Shown in pieces: positions 56,818 to 64,000 of a stretch of 64,000 nt of DNA. The stretch spans positions 17,233,109 to 17,297,108 of the forward strand of contig NC_079209.1 in the NCBI RefSeq assembly GCF_026745355.1. The letters run 5' to 3'. A model generated the notes under the pieces. It searched no databases. It worked only from the letters and a program-made list of their open reading frames with translations, and had not been told where the DNA came from. The position numbers and the translations under genes were made by a program. Positions within the stretch are counted from its first letter, which is position 1, and the number at the start of each line of letters is the position of its first letter. The stretch is from Beta vulgaris subsp. vulgaris. Its lineage: Eukaryota > Streptophyta > Magnoliopsida > Caryophyllales > Amaranthaceae.

Positions 56818-57673
56818 TTATTTGAACATAATCATCAAACTAGTTCCCTGAAGAAGAACTTCCCCCGTGGTCTGGTCCTTAACATAAACAGAATTTTTAT
56901 CAAAATTCACAACACAATCATTGTCATGACACAACTTGTTAACTGATAATAAATTATGTTTCAAATTAGGGACATGACAGACTGATGATAACTGGAGGGG
57001 ACGACTTGCAGTTTTTAAAGTTAAAGTTCCAGTACTTTTAATAGGGAGTAAGGTACCATTACCAACTACAACAAAACTAGACCCAGTATAAGGAGTTTTA
57101 GTAGAAAACGTACCATCCTGAGGAGTCATGTGAGATGCAGCTCCCGAATCCGGGTACCAGACTAAGTCATTAGCTTCACCACCAACAGATAGTGCAGCTA
57201 AGGCTCGAGTGACACTTGCCGAGGAGGAGGGAAAAAAGCTAGAATTGCAACGCTGAGGACAATAGGCAGCTTGGTGACCTGAAAACCAACACAAACCACA
57301 TCTATCGGAAGTAGGGGTAGAGGTAACATTGTTACTATTTGATGAATTACTGCCTGCAGACGACAAATTATTAGTAATATAATCTAGGCAAGGCATACTA
57401 TAGGATGACAAGTCAGAAAATTTACTCATACCATTTCTACAGAGGTATAGAATTAGTGCCTTCAACCACACCAAGTAATTGATGCGAAAGAAGCAAACAA
57501 GTAATTTGGGTTTTCCACAATAAATAATCTTCAAGAGAAGAAAGAGTAATTAGGGTGCGTAAAAATATTATGTGGTTATTGTTTTGTATAAGACTTGCTG
57601 TGAATTGTATTAAGTAGAGGCTAGTAAGTAGCAATGGGTGACATGCTGGTTTCTTACTATGTTCATCGACCAT
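56818..57673 (-). pseudogene. Gag remnant and protease of Ale-like copia
   Basis: The minus frame 57534-56818 gives a short CGLCWFSGHQAAYC zinc-knuckle-like motif, the protease LVWYPDSGAASHMTPQDG and HVPNLKHNLLSVNKLC. Only the start of gag remains (LEDYLLWKTQITCLLLSHQLLGVVEGT, 57540-57450). The ~200-residue gag core is deleted and frames differ between pieces. A frame change at about 56815 separates it from the integrase. Confidence 0.85.
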
Positions 57674-57796
57674 CTATGGAGTCAAGACGGGAAAATCTAC
57701 ATTCGATAAGTCCCTAATATGTCTGTACGGTTTCCCAAGTATCCAATTAGGTTCATGAGTTTTTCCTCTAAAGACTTGTTGGCAACTTCGAAAACA
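57668..57796. repeat. Left arm of a 129-bp inverted repeat
   Basis: GACCATCTATGGAGTC...GGGAAAATCTACATT...GATAAGTC...GGTTTCCCAA and onward to GACTTGTTGG recurs in inverse at 62993-63121 with perhaps three quarters identity. The arms are 5.2 kb apart. Confidence 0.75.
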
Positions 57797-58129
57797 TATT
57801 TTATAAAACCTTAACAACAGGGTAGTCAAAAATGCCCTCACGCACACCGCATATGTGAAATAAAATCACGCCTACACATCCATATCCTTCACAAACTTAG
57901 CAACACATACAACAAAAGAAGAATAATTCCTATCCAAAGCCGATGGTCATACGCTTATTTAAACTAATTTAAAAAGTCCCCCGGTTTTGTACTTATTATA
58001 TGCCCTCCTCCCCACCGACATATTAAAATCAATTTATACTCTTCATAGGTAATTTTTTTCGAGACAAAATAAAGATAAAAATAGCCTCCTTCTTATTGCT
58101 TGAAAGAAAATTTGTTAATCCAAAGCTGA
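57797..58129. other. Unassigned AT-rich DNA
   Basis: I see no ORF, repeat boundary or RNA gene here. Confidence 0.4.
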
Positions 58130-59600
58130 AGAAGGCTTAGGCCTTCGCAAGATTTTAACTTTAAACAAGATTTTTTTTATAACCTAACTAGGATGGAACT
58201 TGCTCTGTCAATCTTCAGAATTCTGGACTAAACTTGTCAAGAAAAATCTCGCAAAAATCTTTCTTTGATTATACTCCCAAAAATTAACTCTCCCACCCGA
58301 GGAAAAATTAATGTCCAAAGAGAAATCCTCTGAAAAAGGATCCGAGGAAAGATAATAAATGGAAAACAAACTTCTTTTGCTAGACATTGGGTGCATATAA
58401 AAATTTGGTAGACCTACTAGACAAACCACACAAGGTCAACCTCGACCTTAACATCTCTAATTTATTCTCTCAGACTACCCTAGCGATATTCCTAGTCATA
58501 TGAATATTCTCCCTACCACATTTTGTTTAAAAATCAAAGGAATTCAGTCTCTCATTAAGGATATAGAATATAAGCCCATTTAGAGGATCACTACGAATGG
58601 TCAATCCTCAATGAAGTCTGCCACCTGGCTCGCTCATAACTTATCTTTAATAACACCATGGTCCTTTCATTAGATTTGGTAGCTTGATATCCCGTAAAAA
58701 CTCCAAATCTTCTTATGGTAAAATTTGTCACAACAATGGAAATAATAGACACCCTTTACAAAAGAAAAATCATTCCTACTAACCTTTGTGCTCTTTTCAA
58801 TCATCAACCCAAACCTTTAGACAATCTTTTTCTCACTTGTCCCACTACAAGATTGTTATTGGATTTTCAAATACCACAACCTGGTTACAAACCACTGAAC
58901 AATTGTTAATCTTTGACTTTACATAAACCCTTAGAAATAAAAGACTACAACAAAGTATAAATTCCTTATTTGGAGTCTTTGAAATAAAAGAATTTCATTA
59001 TTTACAATGATGAAAGTTAAAACACCCGCATAATTCTCCATAGAGATCGATTTTTCCATCATGAATGGCACACCTTCAATGAGCTAATTTTTTATCAAAA
59101 ATCTAGATCCCCCATCCTATGGGCACAACACCCTTCCCTCTCCTATTTACCATCTACAATCCTAGTTGCTTAGAGCCCCTCCCGCCAACTTTTTCAAACT
59201 CAATTCGAAGGGTGCTTTAGAGATTCTTCAACCACAAGAGGATTTATCATTCGCATTCACTCTGGTGACCTCATCCATGCTCGCGCTTTCGACCTTGGTT
59301 CCGCTAGCTTTCATTGCGAAAGCTTGTGCTTCATAGATCTTACTCCTTGCCATCCATTATAACATTAGAATTATCATTCTCGAAGAGGGAAACCTTCTCC
59401 TTATTAATGTAGTCAAAGGTCTTAGTCCTTCTCCATAACATATATGTTTCGCAAAAGCATACCAAGTGGCCGATCAGATTGTTTATGTTGGTCATTTAGT
59501 TACTTCTTCTTTTGTTGTCTCTCCTTGTAATACATTTAACATTTTTCCAACCTTATAAGCGACGCATTAGGAGTTACCCTCAAGCGGAGGGTCTCCTAAG
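58130..59600 (+). pseudogene. LINE (L1-type) 3' remnant: zf-RVT and RNase H
   Basis: Shifting plus-strand frames show a zf-RVT-like region (WLAHNLSL near 58630; LYKRKIIPTNLCALFNHQPKPLDNLFLTCPTTRLLLDFQIP at 58757-58880, with Cys spacing partly kept). An RNase H-like domain follows at about 59190-59400 (GCFRDSSTTRGFIIRIHSGDLIHARAFDLGSASF, then IILEEGNLLLINVVKGLSPSP). This is the normal C-terminal order of plant LINE ORF2. The RT domain is not seen. Stops are frequent, so the copy is old. Confidence 0.6.
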
Positions 59601-60179
59601 TTCTTTTTCTTACTTTTATAAAAACAAAATCTATTATATATTTTGTAGATCCAAAAAATATGTTATACATCTTGCACACTCATAACAATGTTTGGATAAC
59701 TATTGAAAAGTATGTTTGTGCGTCCAAACAGTATATTTGCACAACCAATTTTTATATTATATGTTTCATATTAAGAATTTCTTTTGTATATAAAAAAAAA
59801 GTATGTTTACTCATGCATACTATATGTTGTGTCTTCCACATCCAAAAACCACATACGTACATCCAAAATCTATGTTTGCATATCATAATTTTGTAGTTAT
59901 ACATCCAAAATAAAACAAAATTTTTGTGTAACGGGCTTGTTTTTTAAAAAAAGATTTATTAAATGCTAACTATATTTATTAAGTTATTCATGTGTCGATA
60001 TTTTTTATTTTATTTGGATTAGAGTATGATTTTATTGTTGTATTTATAATATATTTATTTATTTAATTTCATTAATTTATAAGTATTACTACTTTGTATT
60101 TTGAATTTTGAGTATTTGGCTAAAATGAAAAACAAAGTCGGTTTTCATTTCTATCCTTATCTACTTGCTGTATTTGGGA
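59601..60179. other. AT-rich DNA with ATCCAAAA/CATATGTTT words
   Basis: Loosely repeated CATCCAAAA and TATGTTTG words occur from 59650 to 59910. No gene is visible. Confidence 0.4.
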
Positions 60180-60644
60180 ACCCCCCCCCCTGTCAGTCAC
60201 ATTTGAAAACTCCCCAAAACCCCATCTCTTTCTCCCCGTGAAAAACCCAAAACCACAAACCCTAGATTTCTCCATCCTCAATTATCCATCTCGTGAGATT
60301 ATATCCCCTCGTTTCTTCTCGGTGGCTTCCCAAGCTCGTCGGAGCAGCACCGACACCTTGTGTTCTTTATCTCTTTTATTCCCGATGCTTATGTTGTTTG
60401 CGAATGAGGTGCTCCTAGACCTATTCTATCTCTTCCCTTGTCGGTACTGTTGCTATTGATCTTAGCTTGTTGGCGTTGTTGTCGTCCTTCACGGCTTTTC
60501 TCTATCTTCTTCCTGTCGTTGCTGTTGTTGCGCTACTAGTCCTGCTCCTCTCTCTATCGTGTCTTTTTTGTTGTTGCGTGGTTGTGATGTGTTGCCAGCA
60601 ACTCGCCACCACCAGTGTTCCCTCTCTCCTAACCTCGATATCGC
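60180..60644 (+). promoter_or_regulatory. Possible host promoter/5'UTR fragment
   Basis: A C-run, then CCCCATCTCTTTCTCC and AAACCCTAGATTTCTCC (telo-box-like, common just upstream of plant genes), followed by ~350 bp of pyrimidine-rich, higher-GC sequence like a 5'UTR. The small LTR element inserted at 60645. The sequence resuming at 62540 (CGCCTCTTGTTATGGTGATTAAAC) could be the end of the same exon and an intron start. I see no definite coding exon. Confidence 0.35.
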
Positions 60645-61169
60645 TGATAGATCTTTGGGAGCGCACGCGAATTTTGTAATGGACCCAAATTTTACAATTT
60701 GATAAATTACAAAGTATCAATTATATCAAAAATTGTACAACAATATATTTTGGTGGGATACTTGTTCCACACCTTACAAAAATAACTCTCATATCTTTTT
60801 TTGTGTGTGAGCTCATGTCTCACATATCTCTCGCTCTATTATGTATGGTGAGCTCATGTCTCACCCCAAACTATATTTTTATGTGGGAGTATATGATGAG
60901 AGCTCATGTCTCTCCAAACTTTCTTACTTTGGATTTCACCACATTCTACAACAAATTCATACTTCTATTTATACTACTCCATATTGGTTCATGCCTTCTT
61001 TAGGTTTTTCTCCAAACTTTTGGAATATTCCATTGATTTACTTTAATGGTAATAATCTAACAAATTCTAGACTTTTCTTCAAACTTGAAGAACATTTAAT
61101 TAGTTTCTCTTCTCCAATATTTAACTTCTTCCATAAATGCTCTAGATTTTTCTAAAAATATCTCTAACA
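60645..61169 (-). repeat. 3' LTR of small LTR element
   Basis: Plus-strand ends are TGATAGATCTTTGGG and TATCTCTAACA, thus TGTTAGAG...CTATCA on minus. It contains three hairpins at 60806, 60847 and 60898. Confidence 0.9.
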
Positions 61170-61184
61170 CTCCCCCTAATTTTA
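61170..61184 (-). other. Polypurine tract of small LTR element
   Basis: The minus strand reads AAAATTAGGGGGAG up against TGTTAGAG of the 3' LTR. Confidence 0.8.
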
Positions 61185-61308
61185 GAAAAATATACCTCCA
61201 AACTTTACTGGCTTACTCCCCCTAATTCCAACTTTTGCATAATTTTCTCCCAAAAAATTTCTTCTTGTTGCTTCTCAATCTCCCTTTTCTATTTTCTTTG
61301 AAATTATA

Positions 61309-61668
61309 TTGGTATTCATGTTACCAACTTTTTTTACTAATGCTCGTCTCACCAGCCATCACCCAAAAATATTTTCCCTACAAATTTTCTTTTATTGTTG
61401 GTGCTCATGTCACCAACCCATCACTGCTAATGCTCATGTCATTAGCAAATTCCAAAAATCTCTTTGTGATTTTTTGCTTTTCTTCTTCCGAATCGTTGGT
61501 GTTATTGTCTCCAACATACTTTGATAATGCCCTTGTCATTAGCATCCTTCAAACTCTTCCTTCTCCAAGATTTAGTAAAATTTTCTCATTTTCAAATATT
61601 TTTCTTCAACAGTCTTTTAGTGAAGTTTCTCCAAATTTTTTCATCTTGTTGATGCTCATGTCATCAAC
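61309..61668 (-). repeat. Array of hairpins sharing one 7-nt loop
   Basis: Plus-strand stem/loop/stem units: 61309-61327 TTGGTA-TTCATGT-TACCAA; 61397-61417 GTTGGTG-CTCATGT-CACCAAC; 61425-61447 TGCTAATG-CTCATGT-CATTAGCA; 61648-61668 GTTGATG-CTCATGT-CATCAAC. Weaker units are at 61337-61355, 61495-61515 and 61522-61544. The loop is ACATGAG on the element's sense strand. Three more lie in each LTR. Confidence 0.8.
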
Positions 61669-61997
61669 CTCCCCCATTTTTTTTAATCTTTCTTTCTTTT
61701 AAATATTTTCTCCAAATATAGTTTTCCAAAAACTTCTTTAAAATTTTCTCCATAATATTCCTTTATAACTTCTTTTCCAAAAAATGTCACGTCTCCATTT
61801 TTTTTTTATCATAATATCTTTTCAATTTCTCCTCAAACTTAACTTCTTATTTTATTTTCTCCACAAACTCTATTTTTTTTACTTCCATCTTTAATTTCAC
61901 CTTAATTATTTGAAACTTCCAACTTACCTCATATTCTTCAATCTTCATATCTTATTTTCAATCTTTCATCTTTTCACCTTCTCGTGTTCACATTCCA

Positions 61998-62009
61998 GCT
62001 CTGATACCA
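61998..62009 (-). other. Primer binding site of small LTR element
   Basis: The minus strand reads TGGTATCAGAGC (initiator tRNA-Met type) directly next to the 5' LTR at 62010. Confidence 0.9.
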
Positions 62010-62539
62010 TGATAGATCTTTGGGAGCGCACGCGAATTTTGTAATGAACCCAAATCTTACAATTTGATAAATTACAAAGTATCGATTATATCAAAAATTG
62101 TACAACGATATATTTTGGTGGGATACTTGTTCCACACCTTACAAAAATAACTCTCATATCTTTTTTTTTTTTGTTTGTGAGCTCATGTCTCACATATCTC
62201 TCACTCTATTATGTATGGTGAGCTCATGTCTCACCCCAAACTATATTTTTATGTGGGAGTATATGATGAGAGCTCATGTCTCTCCAAACTTTCTTACTTT
62301 GGATTTCACCACATTCTACAACAAATTCATACTTCTATTTATACTACTCCATATTGGTTCATGCCTTCTTTAGGTTTTTCTCCAAACTTTTGGAATATTC
62401 CATTGATTTACTCCAATGGTAATAATCTAACAAATTCTAGACTTTTCTTCAAACTTGAAGAACATTTAATTAGTTTCTCTTCTCCAATATTTAACTTCTT
62501 CCATAAATGCTCTAGATTTTTCTAAAAATATCTCTAACA
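62010..62539 (-). repeat. 5' LTR of small LTR element
   Basis: Partner of 60645-61169 with the same ends. It carries the same three LTR hairpins (about 62175-62285). Confidence 0.9.
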
Positions 62540-62992
62540 CGCCTCTTGTTATGGTGATTAAACTCAGCTTTCTTCCCTTCTTAATTAATCCAGCTGAATT
62601 AGTTGTATTGAAAGATTTGTGTAAAATGTTTATGATGTTTAATTAGTTTTAACATTTATATTTGGGTTGCGAGGAAGTTTAATATATGGATTAAATCTTA
62701 TTGTAGGTAGTAAATAGTAATATCCTTTGTTTAGTTTTTTTATCTTAGTTCTTGTAATCGAAAGGATTCAATTTTGTTAGAATATGTTCATGAATAAATT
62801 AGTGTTTGAAGATTCGAACAGTAAAATTATTGATTTGGTATGGTTTAGGCATGTTGTGAAGTTCAATTAGTTAAGTAAAGGGAAATTTGTTAAGGAAGAA
62901 TAATCACCTAGTTTCATTGTGTAAAATTTGATGAGAAGTTCTTTAATTTATATTTTTCAAGTGGTTAGACGGTAAAAGTTTTTGTATTGAAA
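62540..62992. other. Intron-like T-rich DNA
   Basis: T-rich, no ORF, resembling a plant intron that might belong with 60180-60644. No splice partner could be identified. Confidence 0.35.
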
Positions 62993-63121
62993 ACGTTTTT
63001 GAAGTCACCAACAATTCTTCAAAGGTAGAATCATAAGCCTAATTGGCTATTGGGAAACCATAAGAACAAATTAGAGACTTATCCAATGTAGATTTTCCCG
63101 GTCTAGACTCCATAGATGGTC
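62993..63121. repeat. Right arm of the 129-bp inverted repeat
   Basis: Inverse of 57668-57796. On minus this arm has a frame with SMESRPGKSTLDKSLICSYGFP before a stop; the other arm keeps part of the same wording after a one-base gap. It may derive from coding sequence. Confidence 0.7.
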
Positions 63122-63549
63122 AAACAAAACCGAAAATTGAGTTTGGGAGTGAGGATACAACACAGTCAGGAACCAAAAATACCGATTCATGTCAATGTTT
63201 ATGCAATAGAATAACCATATAGTGTTTAAGCATCCGAAAAAGAATTAGTCTAGATTGGTTCAGGAAACACATAAAAAGACTATTTTTAGTGACATGTTAT
63301 TATGCAATCATATTACAAGGTTTCTAGCAGGTTGTCCAAATCAATCTGATTAATATTAGAATAGTTATGTAGGTCTTGATTAGCAGAAATAAAATATGAG
63401 TGATGAAAGCAATAAGTAGACCATCATATAATATGCATAGAATGATCAGGTAAGTATATAATAATATATAAAAACAAATAAAAAGAAATAAAATAGGTTA
63501 AGAATATATAGTACAACGATTAATATTAAAGATCCACATCATGAAAGAA
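63122..63549. other. Unassigned AT-rich DNA
   Basis: No feature recognised. Confidence 0.4.
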
Positions 63550-64000
63550 AACTTCAATATAAAAATAGAGATTTTATTTAATGACCCTCACGATTATATA
63601 CCGTGGCTTAGGTCTGCAAAATTAACAACCTTCAGGACGAGCAATCGTGAAGCCCGCAAATCTGAATGTATGAAAGTATGTAAATTTCAATGTGTTTGTG
63701 TTTGAAAGTATAAATTTTGTAGGTAGGTTTTGTAGTTCGTAGAAAGGCATTCGTAAAGTATTCGACGAGTGTAGTGAAAAATTTGTTCCGTTTCTGTACG
63801 GAAATCATGCCTATTTATAGGGAACACGACATTGCTCCTTACTCGTCAACTGCGTTTGGTGGATGATGACGTGTCAAGCACATGACGTGGCATGCCTAGT
63901 AGAAAGTGTACATGTGACACACGTTTTGAAAAAAGTAGATAAGAAAGAAAATATGTGTCTCAAGTAGATAATGGCACTTAACGCGAAGCAGTGCGCCCGG
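63550..64000 (-). repeat. Possible LTR or promoter region running off the window
   Basis: The minus strand has CTATAAATAG at 63811-63820, a strong TATA box. Moderately GC-rich sequence follows in that direction, ending near CTCGTCCTGAAGGTTG (63630). Upstream on minus are ACGTCATGTG and GACACGTCATCATC-type ACGT elements (63860-63900). It resembles a copia-type LTR promoter, but no boundary or partner is visible. Confidence 0.35.

Larger units (their letters stand above)
53775..57665 (-). mobile_element. Ale-like Ty1/copia element lacking its 5' LTR
   Basis: A 133-bp LTR at 53775-53907 (TGTTAACCTAAAG...CCAATACA) is followed on minus by the order gag, PR, IN, RT, RNase H read right to left. The small LTR and the RT/RNase H style suggest the Ale/Retrofit group, tentatively. 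No second LTR or PBS is visible near 57665, where similarity stops close to one arm of an inverted repeat. The element is thus 5'-truncated or the 5' part was replaced. Confidence 0.82.
60645..62539 (-). mobile_element. Small non-autonomous LTR retroelement with hairpin array
   Basis: Two LTRs of 525 and 530 bp enclose 840 bp of non-coding DNA. The minus strand has an iMet-type PBS and a PPT, so it runs right to left. The LTRs differ by about eight substitutions plus a poly-T length change, so insertion is recent. It encodes no gag or pol and must rely on another element (TRIM/LARD-like by structure). Target duplication is unclear: only CGC is shared by the flanks (60642-60644 and 62540-62542). 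The interior and LTRs contain a series of hairpins described separately. Confidence 0.85.

Noticed and set aside
60255..60275. AAACCCTA as a telomere repeat
   Set aside because: A single copy in a 5'UTR-like context is a telo-box promoter motif, not an interstitial telomere.
60841..61155. 104-residue ORF duplicated at 62211-62525
   Set aside because: It is the LTR itself; the two copies are the paired LTRs and the frame has no coding character.
60811..61661. Similarity of the ACATGAG loop word to the MS2 phage operator hairpin
   Set aside because: In MS2 this word spans the stem and bulge, not a loop; the resemblance is chance.

Overview
This window is nuclear DNA of a flowering plant, probably a eudicot. 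It is AT-rich and contains spliced GT-AG genes. Nearly all of it is plant transposable elements nested inside one another: Ty3/gypsy Tekay and Tat types, Ty1/copia Sirevirus and Ale-like types, CACTA DNA transposons, a MITE and LINE debris. The species cannot be named from the sequence. The only host-gene-like loci are a 5'-truncated Rab5-type GTPase (51828-53654) and a weak promoter/5'UTR-like stretch (60180-60644).

Layout. (1) 1-12097: a minus-strand Ty3/gypsy chromovirus (Tekay/Del-like) with ~2.5-kb LTRs (the left one cut by the window), a tRNA-iMet-type PBS, a leader with an acidic ORF, gag, PR-RT-RNase H-IN and a chromodomain. Its RNase H is split by a 1424-bp non-autonomous CACTA element (4029-5452, TSD ATT). 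(2) 13290 to about 51652: a 5'-truncated plus-strand Sirevirus-like copia remnant whose 3' LTR (from 50135) carries a Tourist-like MITE. It is split by (3) a plus-strand Tat-type gypsy element (14061-45835, TSD ACTCC) with two RNase H domains and a spliced antisense ORF. That element is itself split by (4) a minus-strand Sirevirus (16273-27250, TSD TTACC) and (5) an autonomous 11.7-kb CACTA transposon (29759-41479, TSD TTT). (6) 51828-53654: the Rab5-like locus. (7) 53775-57665: an Ale-like copia on minus. (8) about 58130-59600: a degraded LINE 3' end. (9) 60645-62539: a small non-autonomous LTR retroelement with 525-530-bp LTRs. (10) 63550-64000: an LTR-like flank.

The order of events can be read from the duplications: copia remnant, then the Tat element inside it, then the Sirevirus and the large CACTA inside the Tat element. 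The CACTA encodes a TNP2 transposase and a multi-exon Ptta/En-Spm plus Ulp1-protease protein. It also holds palindromic subterminal arrays, a ~170-bp hairpin-bearing satellite present in two places, a C/G-skewed block, and a ~217-nt long hairpin upstream of the transposase.

The two signals I find most novel are: (a) in the small LTR element at 60645-62539, about ten short hairpins with different stems but essentially the same 7-nt loop; and (b) the long, miRNA-precursor-like foldback in the CACTA leader. Many coding breaks are single-base indels, often at or near short repeats or homopolymers, so some pseudogene calls may reflect assembly error rather than decay.
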